NCBI RefSeq assembly: GCF_000337135.1
Contig: NZ_AOIN01000064.1
Coordinates: 65,613 to 129,612, forward strand
Direction of reading: 5' to 3'
Source of the DNA: Natrialba chahannaoensis JCM 10990
Lineage (GTDB): Archaea > Halobacteriota > Halobacteria > Halobacteriales > Natrialbaceae
DNA length: 64,000 nt
Under the pieces are notes generated by a model, which saw only the letters and a program-made list of their open reading frames with translations, searched no databases and was not told where the DNA came from. The translations under genes were made by a program, and so were the position numbers. Shown in pieces: positions 35,578-44,377 of this stretch; the first letter of the stretch is position 1, and each line of letters starts with the position of its first letter.

Positions 35578-37113
35578 ATGCACTCACAGACACCAACCCC
35601 CGACCAGACGATCGATCCAGACCGCACCGTTCAACTCCTCGACACCACACTCCGCGACGGCGAACAGGCCCCCGGCGTCTCGCTCTCGCCCGACGAAAAG
35701 GTCGAACTCGCCCGCTCCCTCGAGCGCGCCGGCGTCAGCGTCATCGAAGCCGGCAGCGCCTGCACCGGTGCCGGCGAACGCCGCGCTATCTCCCGCGTCA
35801 CCGACCTCGACCTCGACGCCCTCGTCACCAGCTTCTGTCGCGGCATTCGCGGCGACGTCGACCAGGCACTCGAGTGCGGCGTCGACGGCGTCCACATCGT
35901 CGTGCCCTCGAGTGACCGCCACGTCGAGGGGAAGGTCGGCACCTCACGTGCGGATAACCTCGCGACGACGGCCGAACTGGTCGAGTACGCGACCGAGCAC
36001 GACCTCTGGGTCGAGGTGATCGGCGAGGACGGCTCCCGGGCGGATCTCGACTACCTCGCGGAGCTCGCCGAAACCTCGCTCGAGGCGGGTGCGGACCGGT
36101 TCTGTTTCGCCGACACGGTCGGCCACACCGGTCCAGAACACACGACGGCGGCCGTCTCCCGGCTCGCCGAACTCGGGCCGGTCAGCGCGCACACGCACGA
36201 CGACCTCGGCCTCGGCGTGGCGAACGCGCTCGCCGCCGTCTCGGCCGGCGCAGACCTCGTCCACTGCACGGTCAACGGCCTCGGCGAGCGTGCCGGCAAC
36301 GTCGCCCTCGAGGAGGTCGCCATCGCGCTCTCACACGTGTACGACGTGGAGACGGTCGACCTCGAAACGCTGTACGGCCTCGCACAGCGCGTCTCGCGAG
36401 CGACCGGTGTCGAACTCCCGCCAAACAAGGCCGTCATCGGCGAGAACGCGTTCACCCACGAGAGCGGCATCCACACGGACGGCACTCTCAAAGACGATAA
36501 GATGTACGAGCCCTACGCGCCCGAAACCGTCGGCCGTGAGCGTCGCCTCGCCCTCGGCAAGCACACCGGCCGGGCCGGCGTCGCGGCCACACTCGAGGAG
36601 CACGACGTTGAGGCGAGTGACGACGAAGTGGCTGAGATCGCAACGCGGGTCACCGAACTCGGCGACCGCGGCCGGCGCGTTACGGACGCCGACCTGCTCG
36701 CCATCACTGAGGACGTGACTGGTGACGACCGCGAGCGCGTCGTTGACCTGCTCGACCTGACGGCGACGAGCGGCGGAGCCGTCCCCACGGCGAGTATCCG
36801 TCTCGATGTCGACGGCGAGGAACGGGTCGCAAGCGGCACGGGCTCCGGTCCCGTCGATGCGGCCGTCTCAGCGATCCGGGAGGCCCTCGGCTCCTCGGCC
36901 GACGCCGAACTCGAGTCCTACCACGTCGACGCGGTGACGGGCGGGACGGATGCGGTCGTCACTGTCGAGGTGACGATGGTGCGAAACGATCGCTCGGTGA
37001 CGGTTGCTCGCAGCGAGGCGGACATCACCCGAGCGAGCGTCGAGGCGATGGTCGATGCACTCGATCGGTTGCTCGCGGTCGATCAGCGGCCGCTCGCGCC
37101 AGCGGGTGATTGA
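35578..37113 (+). CDS. 2-isopropylmalate synthase / (R)-citramalate synthase family
   Basis: 511 residues. HMGL-like catalytic barrel: VQLLDTTLRDGEQAPGVSLSPDEKVELARSLERAG at the N-terminus, SAHTHDDLGLGVANALAAVSAGADLVHCTVNGLGERAGN with the metal-binding His-x-His, and HESGIHTDG. A C-terminal LeuA allosteric dimer domain (about 390-500) confers feedback control in this family. It condenses acetyl-CoA with 2-oxoisovalerate (leucine) or pyruvate (isoleucine via citramalate). Sequence alone does not separate LeuA from CimA here, and no other leu/ilv genes are adjacent. The long leader suggests regulation. Confidence 0.9.
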   Translation: MHSQTPTPDQTIDPDRTVQLLDTTLRDGEQAPGVSLSPDEKVELARSLERAGVSVIEAGSACTGAGERRAISRVTDLDLDALVTSFCRGIRGDVDQALECGVDGVHIVVPSSDRHVEGKVGTSRADNLATTAELVEYATEHDLWVEVIGEDGSRADLDYLAELAETSLEAGADRFCFADTVGHTGPEHTTAAVSRLAELGPVSAHTHDDLGLGVANALAAVSAGADLVHCTVNGLGERAGNVALEEVAIALSHVYDVETVDLETLYGLAQRVSRATGVELPPNKAVIGENAFTHESGIHTDGTLKDDKMYEPYAPETVGRERRLALGKHTGRAGVAATLEEHDVEASDDEVAEIATRVTELGDRGRRVTDADLLAITEDVTGDDRERVVDLLDLTATSGGAVPTASIRLDVDGEERVASGTGSGPVDAAVSAIREALGSSADAELESYHVDAVTGGTDAVVTVEVTMVRNDRSVTVARSEADITRASVEAMVDALDRLLAVDQRPLAPAGD

Positions 37114-37151
37114 ACAGAGACGGGGTTGCCCGTGGTAGTACCAGTCCGGTC

Positions 37152-37355
37152 TCAATGGAATGGCTGGCGACTCAACACATTCCACGGATCGAACAGGTAG
37201 ACAACGGCCAGAAAGACCGCGAGTGCAACCACGAACAGCCGAGCGAGTTCGCTCGCCGATGCCGAAAAGCCGGGTTCGACGAGGATCGTCGTCGCCATCA
37301 AAGCAGCGACACCGAGCCAGAGGAGGCCGACGAAAAGGCGGCCACGAGTGTTCAT
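37152..37355 (-). CDS. Small two-helix membrane protein
   Basis: 67 residues with two hydrophobic helices (about 5-25 and 38-58) and short polar ends: MNTRGRLFVGLLWLGVAALMATTILVEPGF...ARLFVVALAVFLAVVYLFDPW. Family not recognised. It lies 136 bases downstream of the Fe-S protein gene on the same strand and could be its small membrane partner, but that is speculative. Confidence 0.6.
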   Translation of the reverse strand: MNTRGRLFVGLLWLGVAALMATTILVEPGFSASASELARLFVVALAVFLAVVYLFDPWNVLSRQPFH

Positions 37356-37491
37356 ACGAATCCGTATGACTGAATCAACATAAAGAACAAGGAGAATACC
37401 CGCGCCTTTAGGCGTCTTCAGGCGCAGGAGACCATCAATAACACCAACAGGACTGGCCGATCGAAAGAGAAGGGAACGCTCACCCAGTGTC

Positions 37492-38979
37492 TCAGAGTTC
37501 GAGGCCGTCCAACGTCCGCTCGTCGGTGACCTCCATCCGGTTGTTGATCTGCCCAACATCCTCGTAGGCGACCGGTCCGGGAACCTGCTCGGCGTCGGGA
37601 CCCGGCTCGTTGCCGAGGTAGATAACATTCGGATTCGTGCCGAACTCCTCTAGCAGCTTGAACGAGGAATCGTTGTCACCGTACTCGCCGCGAAGCAGTC
37701 GGATCGCTTCCTCCTCGGTCATGCCATCGTCGCCCTCATCGGCTCCCTCCTCTTCGCCCTCGACGATCGCGATTGCCTCCTGAAGCACTTCGTCATCGGG
37801 GTCGTGCTCTCGTGCCCTCGCAAGCGGCACGTTCTGGAGGTACTGCTGGGGATCGCTCTCGGGGTCATTCATGTCCCCGAACTGGATCGCGCCCGGCGGA
37901 CAGGCGTCCTCGCAGGCGGTCGTCCCGACCATCTCCTCACCCATCTGTCCGTCCTGCCGGGCCGGGTCGAAGATGCACTTCTCCATCACACCGCGTGGGC
38001 CACGTCCGCTCACCCAGCGGCCGCGCTCGTCGAACATCATGTCCTCCTCAAGTTCCTCGGAGGGAGCTTCAACCTCGGGATCCTCCCACTGGAAGTAGTT
38101 CACACCATAGGGACAGGCGACCTGACAGTACCGACAGCCGATACAGATGTCGTAATCCGTGAGAACGAGCCCACCGTTCTCGCGGGTGTGGCGCGCCGTG
38201 GTCGGACAGACCTTCTCGCAGGGGGCGTCGGTACAGTGCTGGCAGGGCCGGATCAAGAAGTTGAAATCGCGCGTGTCGTCGAACTCCTCTTCGTCCGGCG
38301 ATTCGACCGTCCCATCCTCGTAAGCGAGGATGTACATCCAGTTCGCACCGTCGTTCCAATTATGCTCGTCATTGCAGGCGACAACACAGGCGAGACAGCC
38401 GTCGCAGGTTTCGTGATCGAGGACCATACCCCACTGGGTTCCGTCTCCGTCCGCACCGTTTTCCTCACCGTTGTCGTCCTGCACAGCGCCGATGGCGGGC
38501 TCTCGCTCGTCACCGTTCGACGCGCCCCAGGCCGTGAGTCCGAACGCGCCTGCGCCGACACCCATCTTCTTGATCACGTCGCGACGAGATTCGTCGTCCG
38601 TTCCGAACCGTGCCAGCGCATCGTCGAGAGTGCCGTTTGCCCGGGCCTCCTCGATCCGTTCGGCCATCGGCCGGTCATCCTCGCCGAACTCGTCGACCAC
38701 GTCATCGTGGTAGCGGTCGTAGAACTCCTCCTCGGAGAGTTCGCCCTTCGTAAGCCGCATCGCGTCTCGAGCCATCTCCATCCCAAGGCCTGCATCGTAC
38801 TCGGTCTCCTCGAGCATGTCCCGAAAATCGGTCTGGGCATCCTCTCCGAGTGGATGGAACAGTTCACCCGTGTCGGTCACCTCCTCCGGTGACGATGTCT
38901 CCTCGTCGGTTTCAGTCCGATCGGTAATGGACCCGGTGTCATGTGGCTGTTCACCGTCTCGCTCACCAGCGTCAGTCAT
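37492..38979 (-). CDS. Four-cluster 4Fe-4S electron-transfer subunit (DmsB/PsrB-like)
   Basis: 495 residues. An acidic N-terminal domain (GELFHPLGEDAQTDFRDMLEETEYDAGLGMEMARDAMRL) precedes an internal Tat-like stretch SRRDVIKKMGVGAGAFGLTAWG at about residue 130. Then come ferredoxin motifs: CDGCLACVVAC, CQHCTDAPCEKVCP, CIGCRYCQVACP and a CEDACPPGAI site. This is the electron-transfer subunit of molybdopterin oxidoreductases. The catalytic and NrfD-type membrane subunits that normally accompany it are absent on both sides. GGAGGTG about 11 bases before the ATG acts as a ribosome binding site. Confidence 0.88.
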   Translation of the reverse strand: MTDAGERDGEQPHDTGSITDRTETDEETSSPEEVTDTGELFHPLGEDAQTDFRDMLEETEYDAGLGMEMARDAMRLTKGELSEEEFYDRYHDDVVDEFGEDDRPMAERIEEARANGTLDDALARFGTDDESRRDVIKKMGVGAGAFGLTAWGASNGDEREPAIGAVQDDNGEENGADGDGTQWGMVLDHETCDGCLACVVACNDEHNWNDGANWMYILAYEDGTVESPDEEEFDDTRDFNFLIRPCQHCTDAPCEKVCPTTARHTRENGGLVLTDYDICIGCRYCQVACPYGVNYFQWEDPEVEAPSEELEEDMMFDERGRWVSGRGPRGVMEKCIFDPARQDGQMGEEMVGTTACEDACPPGAIQFGDMNDPESDPQQYLQNVPLARAREHDPDDEVLQEAIAIVEGEEEGADEGDDGMTEEEAIRLLRGEYGDNDSSFKLLEEFGTNPNVIYLGNEPGPDAEQVPGPVAYEDVGQINNRMEVTDERTLDGLEL

Positions 38980-39384
38980 TGCCGTCGCTCACCTCCCGTC
39001 GTCGATCGAATACAGCCGTTCCCATTGATACTCACTGACACAATAACCGACCAGACGAACGCGAATAAGGCGTTACCCTGCAGGTGACGGCGACAACCTA
39101 GCCGACCAGCGGATTTGCTCTGTACGTCCGACGCTTCCAATGGATGGTAATGGGGTGCTCAGACAGAGGACTCACAATACGGTGATGGACGGTACTCGAG
39201 TACCGTGCCTCGGAGCACAAACCAGAGGTGACTATGAGAGCGCTATATGCACGAGGGGTGGAAGAAAATCCCGGCGAGCATGCTGACAGGTTGACTCACG
39301 CCGCGACGCATCTCGCGGTTTCACCGCTCGACCGTCGTGGCGCTTCACGCCACGCGTCGCTCGTCGGTGTTGGTCGCTGTAGAA
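38980..39384. other. Gene-free region upstream of the Fe-S protein gene
   Basis: No standard gene. On the minus strand a 17-codon frame (ATG 39025 to TGA 38972) ends inside the start of the Fe-S gene (ATGACTGA overlap). Further left the sequence shows no protein-like frame. The 18-base palindrome at 39189 lies here, followed by GC-rich short inverted repeats (GGCGCTTCACGCC near 39340). Confidence 0.5.
39189..39206. repeat. 18-base perfect palindrome
   Basis: ACGGTACTCGAGTACCGT is self-complementary with no spacer. It contains the same CGAGTACCG word that clusters at 6611-6682. It could be a dimeric-protein binding site; no gene start is within 200 bases. Confidence 0.6.
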
Positions 39385-39675
39385 GCGTCGAGAGGGAGAT
39401 TTGAACAACGTCCAGACGTGCTCACTTCGTTGCGCGCGTCTGGCCTCGTTCAAATTCCCGTGAACGTGTCCGCTCACGGATTCTGAGCACACGCTACACG
39501 GTGCTCAGTGATGTTAGTTCGCGGAAAACGCCGAGAGGGAGATTTGAACCACAGTCGGACGGTCTCGCTCATTTCGTTCGCGAGCGTGCGACCTCCCTGA
39601 TTCAAATCTCTGTGTCGTTTTGCAGCAACTCGTTGATTCGCGTCGCTATGCACCGCTCATCGATTTGTTGCTCCA
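39385..39675 (-). repeat. Palindromic tRNA-Ser tail: two tandem T-arm/hairpin units
   Basis: 3' side of tRNA-Ser. A 25-base segment spanning the tRNA end (39676-39700) recurs without mismatch at 39525-39549; an 18-base part recurs at 39389-39406. Each extra copy is followed by a hairpin and an inverted T-arm. The distal unit pairs CCAGACG (39412-39418) with CGTCTGG (39437-39443), then GTTCAAATTCCC at 39448. The proximal unit pairs GTCG with CGAC and CTCGC with GCGAG across 39554-39592, then GATTCAAATCTC at 39599. Same design as at tRNA-Leu. Confidence 0.8.
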
Positions 39676-39679
39676 AAAA

Positions 39680-39764
39680 CGCCGAGAGGGAGATTTGAAC
39701 TCCCGAGTCCGTGAGGACAGCAGATTTCGAATCTGCCGCCTTGGCCGGGCTAGGCTATCTCGGC
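39680..39764 (-). tRNA. tRNA-Ser (anticodon CGA)
   Basis: 85-base class II tRNA. The acceptor GCCGAGA pairs with TCTCGGC, discriminator G. The anticodon stem GCAGA/TCTGC encloses TTCGAAA, giving CGA for UCG codons. The long variable arm (TGTCCTCACGGACT) and T-loop GTTCAAATC are complete. CCA is not encoded and no intron is seen. Confidence 0.95.
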
Positions 39765-39950
39765 TCACCTGTTTGTACTCGGGTATCGTTTTTACCGGTT
39801 TCGATCTGTTTCGCAGGATGGGAGCGGTTCACGGACGCTCTGTAGATCGTCAGTGAGTGGGATACCGACGGATACACAGCGGACACCGAACGCAGTCCGG
39901 AACTCACTGGGAGCGAAACTCATTTGACACGAGCGGCCGACGGCGTTTCC

Positions 39951-40913
39951 ATGGACGTCACCCAGGCCAGTAGCGAGTGTTCGGCCGTCCTCCAGACCAT
40001 CGACGACGCCGTCATCTGCGACCGCGCGTTCCCCGAAGACATCCTCGTCGGCGTCGTTGGTCGCGGCCACGTCCTCGTCGAGGACGTCCCCGGCACCGGC
40101 AAGACGCTCACCGCCCGCAGCGTCGCCACTGCACTCGGCCTCTCGTTCTCGCGCATCCAGTTCACCCCCGACCTGCTCCCCGCCGACGTCACCGGTACCC
40201 ACATCTTCAACGAACGCGAGCGAACCTTCGAGTTCAACCAGGGCCCCATCTTCGCAAACGTCGTCCTCGCCGACGAGATCAACCGCGCACCGCCGAAAAC
40301 CCAGGCCGCGCTCCTCGAAGCGATGGAGGAAGGCCAGGTCACCGTCGACGGCGAGACCCGCCAGCTACCCGATCCCTTCGTCGTCATCGCCACCCAGAAC
40401 CCCGTCGAACAGGAAGGGACCTTCCCGCTCCCCGAAGCGCAGGTCGACCGCTTCCTCGTCAAAACATCGATGGGCTACCCCGACGAAGCCGGCGAGGTCG
40501 AACTCCTCCGTCGCCGCGCCGACCGAGAAACCACCAGTCCGTCCGTCGAGGCCGTCCTCGAACCCCAGCAGGTCGGACAACTCCGAGAAGTACCCGAGAC
40601 AGTCCGGGTGGACGAAGACCTACTCGAGTACGTCGCCGCGCTCGCCCGCGAAACCCGTGCGGATGGCCGTGTCGAGACGGGCGTGTCGCCGCGTGGCACC
40701 CAGCGACTGTTCGAGGCGGCGCGGGCGTATGCGACGATCGTCGGTCGGTCGTACGTGACGCCGGACGACATCAAGCGCGTTGCCCAGCCGGTGTTGGCCC
40801 ACAGGCTGGTGTTGACGCCGGACGCGACGGTTAACGGCGTCGCGAAGTCGCAGGTCGTCAACGGTGTGCTGGAGTCGGTGCCGGTGCCGACTGTCGAGGA
40901 GTCGACAGCGTAG
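39951..40913 (+). CDS. MoxR-family AAA+ ATPase
   Basis: 320 residues. Walker A is EDVPGTGKT and Walker B with sensor region is VVLADEINRAPPKTQAALLEAMEE. ATQNPVEQEGTFPLPEAQVDRFLV is the MoxR family signature, and the lid domain is at the C-terminus. MoxR ATPases act as chaperones for metalloenzymes or VWA/DUF58 partners. Here no DUF58 or VWA gene follows; PEP carboxylase lies convergently downstream. ATG 39951 gives the conserved start; the frame extends to a TTG nine codons earlier. Confidence 0.93.
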   Translation: MDVTQASSECSAVLQTIDDAVICDRAFPEDILVGVVGRGHVLVEDVPGTGKTLTARSVATALGLSFSRIQFTPDLLPADVTGTHIFNERERTFEFNQGPIFANVVLADEINRAPPKTQAALLEAMEEGQVTVDGETRQLPDPFVVIATQNPVEQEGTFPLPEAQVDRFLVKTSMGYPDEAGEVELLRRRADRETTSPSVEAVLEPQQVGQLREVPETVRVDEDLLEYVAALARETRADGRVETGVSPRGTQRLFEAARAYATIVGRSYVTPDDIKRVAQPVLAHRLVLTPDATVNGVAKSQVVNGVLESVPVPTVEESTA

Positions 40914-40967
40914 AGTCAGGTAGAGAGCGACTGAAAACTCGAGTACCGTATCGTCACCGGAGTGTGC

Positions 40968-43664
40968 TTATCCCGTGTTCTTCATCCCCGCCGCGATTCC
41001 CTTCACCGTCAGCCGGAGCGTCCGTTCTTCGATGTCCGTCCGGTGAGTTTGGTCGAGCAGGTACGTCTGAAGCAAGTTCAGCGGGTCGACGTAGGGGTTT
41101 CGTCGCTCCAGGTTCTCACCCAGCCAGTCGCGGGTGTGGAGTTGGTCACGCTGACCGATCTTGGTGATCAGGTCGGCTGCACGCTTGTATTCGCCGGTCA
41201 GCCGTGGGAAGAACTGCTCGCGCAGGTCCTCGTCCGCGAGGTTCGCGTACTGCTCGGCGATCTCGAGTTCGGTCCGCGAGAGCGAGAGTGCGGCGTTGTC
41301 GAGCGTGGTTCGGAAGAACGACCATTCCTCGTACATCGTCTGGAGGGTTTCCACGTCACCACCATCGTCGAGGTATGCGTCGATACCCGTCGCAATGGCG
41401 TACCAGCCCGGCAGGATGCACCGGGACTGAGTCCAGGAGAACACCCATGGAATCGCTCGCAGGTCTTCGACGGTGCGCTCGCCGGAGCGCGAGGCAGGCC
41501 GCGATCCCAGGTCGAGGTTCTCGATGACAGTGATCGGCGTCGCCTGTTCGAAGTATCGGACGAAGCCGTCGCTCTCCAGGAGATCGCGATACTCGCGGCG
41601 GGCCGAGTCGGCCATCGTCTCCATGGCGTCGACCCACTCTTCGCGAATCTCGTCTTCAGGCTGGTCTTTCGCGTAGAGGCGCGCCCGAAGCTGGGCGTTG
41701 AGCATCTGCTCGATGTTGCGCTCGGCGATGCGCGGGTTGGCGTACTTCTCGGCGATCGCCTCGCCCTGCTCGGTGAACTTGACCTGGCCCGTCACAGTGC
41801 TGTTCGGCAACGCGAGCAGCGCTTCGTTCATCGGCCCGCCACCCCGCGAGATGGAGCCACCGCGGCCGTGGAACAGCCGCATCGTCACGTCGTGGTCGTC
41901 GCAGATCTCCCCGAGTCGGCGCTGGTTCTTGTACAGCGACCAGTTCGCCGCCAGGAAGCCGTTCTCCTTGTTCGAGTCGGAGTAGCCGAGCATGATCTCC
42001 TGGGTGCGTCCGCGCGCTTCGAGCGCCTGCACGTAGGCCTCGTTCTCGAACAGCGAGCCCATGATCCGGCGCGCCCCCGAGAGCGCATACTCGGTCTCGA
42101 GCAGCGGGACGACATCGATACCACAGTGCTCTGGTAGCGAGACGACACCAGCCTGATCGGCCAGGAACAGCACCTCGAGGACGTGACTCGGTTCCTCGGT
42201 CATCGAGATACAGTAGGTGTCGATTGCCTCGACGCCGTACTCGCGTTGCCAGTCGGCGAGACTGTTGAACAGTCGCAGAACGCGCGCGGAGTCGTCCGAG
42301 AGCTCGTCGCTCACGGCACCGGCCAGGTCGATCACCGGTTCGTCCTGCAAGATCGCGTCGGTCAACAGCTCCGTCCGTTCGTCTTCGGACAGGGCGTGGT
42401 AGTCGATCTCCTCGGACTCGAGTGCCTCCGCGATCGCGTCGGTGTGTTTTTGCTGGTGGTCTCGCAGGTCGAGACTCGCAAGCGAGAAGCCGAACGTGGC
42501 GACCTGCCGTCGAATTGGATCAACGTGGGCCTCGACGACGCTCGCCGCGCCGTTGTCTCGCAGGCTCGTGGCGATGGTTGTGAGATCGGTTCGCAGTTCT
42601 TCGGCGTCGTCGTAGCCGCCCGGTCGAACGTCACCCACACGATCAAGCCGCTCGCGCATCAGCTTGAGCTTCTGTCGGTACGGTTCGTCCGGATACCGCT
42701 CCGCCGCGGTCTTGGCAGTCCCCGGCAGTCGCTCGCGATCCGACTCGAGTGCGGCCTGGAATTCGGAGCCGGGGTCGATCCGGCTTCCGTCCTGGCTCAA
42801 CACGCCCGAGAGGCGTTTGAGCTGCTCGCGGTAGCGTTCGAGGACGACCGACCGCTGGCGTTCGAGCGTCCGCGCGGTCACATCAGGCGTCACGTAGGGG
42901 TTCCCGTCCCGGTCGCTGCCGGCCCACGAGCGGAACTCGAACAGCTTCGGGATATCGAGGTCGCTCGCTACCTCCTCGTCGATCGCGTCGGCGAACTCGT
43001 CGTAGATCTCGCCGACCACGTCAAACAGCGTGTTCTGCAGGTACCACTGGACGTTTCGGGCCTCGTCTTCCGGTTCGGGCTGGCGGTTGCGAACCTGGGG
43101 CGTCTGCCAGAGGCTCGTCACCTCCGAGTCGATGTCCGCCCAGACCTGCCCTGACTCCTTGTCGGTCAACAGCCGCTCATCGAGCGTCTCGAGTGCCATC
43201 GAAATCGCGCGTAGCTTCGACTTGACCGTCTTGCGTCGCGCCTCGGTCGGGTGCGCCGTAAACGTTGGCTCGATCAGTACGTCGTCGAGCACTTGCTGAA
43301 CGGTTTCGATGTCCTCCTCACCGAGTTCTGCAGCCGCCGTTTCGAGGCTGTCCTCAAGCGTTCCTTCCTGGGACTCGGTACGGATCGAACGCACCCGCTC
43401 GCGCTCTTCGGCCAGGTTGATCAGCTCGAAGTACGAGGTGAACCCTCGCGCGACGATGCGCTGCTGGTGTGGCGACAGTCCTTCGAGTTCGGCGATAAGT
43501 GAGTCACGGGACTCGAGTTCGCCGGCTCGGTAGTCAATCGCCGCCCGCCGACACGACTCGACCGTCTCGAAGGCCTGTCGCGAGGTTTGGTCCTCGAGAA
43601 CGTCACCGAGTAGTGCGCCGAGTTCTCGGACGTCCTGTCGGACATCCCTGTTGTGGAGTTGCAT
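40968..43664 (-). CDS. ppc: Phosphoenolpyruvate carboxylase
   Basis: Carboxylates PEP to oxaloacetate, an anaplerotic entry to the TCA cycle. 898 residues, full length for the bacterial-type enzyme. The catalytic histidine motif is FTAHPTEARRKT, GYSDSNKENGFLAANW and FHGRGGSISRGGGP are the PEP and bicarbonate-site loops, and the terminal residues AAGMKNTG are the conserved C-terminus. The minus-strand promoter has TTTTTTACC around 43689-43697, 25-30 bases before the ATG. Together with malic enzyme at 8.8 kb it sets C3/C4 balance. Confidence 0.97.
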   Translation of the reverse strand: MQLHNRDVRQDVRELGALLGDVLEDQTSRQAFETVESCRRAAIDYRAGELESRDSLIAELEGLSPHQQRIVARGFTSYFELINLAEERERVRSIRTESQEGTLEDSLETAAAELGEEDIETVQQVLDDVLIEPTFTAHPTEARRKTVKSKLRAISMALETLDERLLTDKESGQVWADIDSEVTSLWQTPQVRNRQPEPEDEARNVQWYLQNTLFDVVGEIYDEFADAIDEEVASDLDIPKLFEFRSWAGSDRDGNPYVTPDVTARTLERQRSVVLERYREQLKRLSGVLSQDGSRIDPGSEFQAALESDRERLPGTAKTAAERYPDEPYRQKLKLMRERLDRVGDVRPGGYDDAEELRTDLTTIATSLRDNGAASVVEAHVDPIRRQVATFGFSLASLDLRDHQQKHTDAIAEALESEEIDYHALSEDERTELLTDAILQDEPVIDLAGAVSDELSDDSARVLRLFNSLADWQREYGVEAIDTYCISMTEEPSHVLEVLFLADQAGVVSLPEHCGIDVVPLLETEYALSGARRIMGSLFENEAYVQALEARGRTQEIMLGYSDSNKENGFLAANWSLYKNQRRLGEICDDHDVTMRLFHGRGGSISRGGGPMNEALLALPNSTVTGQVKFTEQGEAIAEKYANPRIAERNIEQMLNAQLRARLYAKDQPEDEIREEWVDAMETMADSARREYRDLLESDGFVRYFEQATPITVIENLDLGSRPASRSGERTVEDLRAIPWVFSWTQSRCILPGWYAIATGIDAYLDDGGDVETLQTMYEEWSFFRTTLDNAALSLSRTELEIAEQYANLADEDLREQFFPRLTGEYKRAADLITKIGQRDQLHTRDWLGENLERRNPYVDPLNLLQTYLLDQTHRTDIEERTLRLTVKGIAAGMKNTG

Positions 43665-44045
43665 AGCAGAGACGTGTGGGTGGATGGTAAAAAAGCCTTG
43701 CAGGGCCTCAGGCGGCCGTCATCAATCGTTTTCTATGATAGTTACTGATGGTTCGAGTGAACTATTGTCATGCAGTTCTTCGTTTATTTGTGTCGATAGG
43801 TTCAGCAGGGACGAACAGCCAGTATGAGATGAGTATTTACTACGATTTGGAAAATTATATTCTGTGGTACTGTCCTGGCGGAGTATATAAATCGAGTGCA
43901 CCACCATTCAATTTCGAATCGGCGTGCACCGAGTCTGGTGCGTCGCGGGTGCGTCCCGGATCAGACGGGATAGAGCTGGGTGTAGTACCTCGATTCTGTG
44001 AAACAGCGACTGCAGTGGCTCAGTAACGAATTGAAAGTGAAGAAG
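43665..44045. other. Gene-poor AT-richer stretch between ppc and tRNA-Glu
   Basis: 381 bases with clearly lower G+C than the flanks. A 92-codon frame on the plus strand (43748-44026) is Cys- and aromatic-rich without haloarchaeal acidic bias, and its protein-coding status is doubtful. The ppc promoter is at the left edge. No repeat or RNA was recognised other than the adjacent tRNA. Confidence 0.5.
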
Positions 44046-44120
44046 TGCTCCGACAGGGATTCGAACCCTGGTCATTGCCGTGAGAGGGCAATATGATTGG
44101 CCGGACTACACCATCGGAGC
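44046..44120 (-). tRNA. tRNA-Glu (anticodon CUC)
   Basis: 75-base class I tRNA. The acceptor GCTCCGA pairs with TCGGAGC, discriminator A. The D-arm is TGTAGTCCGGCCAATCA. The anticodon stem TTGCC/GGCAA holds loop CTCTCAC, giving CUC for GAG codons. T-arm CAGGGTTCGAATCCCTG. Unlike the Leu and Ser genes, no T-arm duplications follow its 3' end. Confidence 0.96.
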
Positions 44121-44270
44121 CCGTCGCGGTTCGTCGCGAACGTACTTTCACGTAGCGCGCTACGATGTTTAAGCATTCCGTTTCAGCGCCGGAGTGCGCC
44201 AACGTCACACGACAGAGTACGGCAAACGCTGCTCGTGAGGAGAGTCTCACTGCAGGTCACTGTACATCGG

Positions 44271-44328
44271 ATCACACCATACCGGTCACACGACAACTGT
44301 GTGACAATGTACCGGTCGTAGGTGTGAT
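44271..44328. repeat. Nested 58-base palindrome
   Basis: Three concentric inverted repeats: ATCACACC (44271) with GGTGTGAT (44321), ACCGGT (44281) with ACCGGT (44311), and GTCACAC (44285) with GTGTGAC (44299). It lies 50 bases beyond the stop of the winged-helix membrane protein and 150 bases upstream of tRNA-Glu. It could be a terminator hairpin or a multi-site operator. Confidence 0.65.
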
Positions 44329-44377
44329 AATTGTCACGATAGGTTCGTCACACGTTATTGCTACTCGTCGTACGTCA

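Noticed and set aside
39385..39675. Integrated-element attachment sites (att) at tRNA-Ser
   Set aside because: Repeats are only about 140-150 bases apart, contain inverted T-arms and have no integrase nearby, so a classical att duplication does not explain them.
43748..44026. 92-codon frame between ppc and tRNA-Glu
   Set aside because: Non-acidic, Cys/Tyr-rich composition, no homologous domain recalled and no clear promoter; probably chance in an AT-richer spacer.
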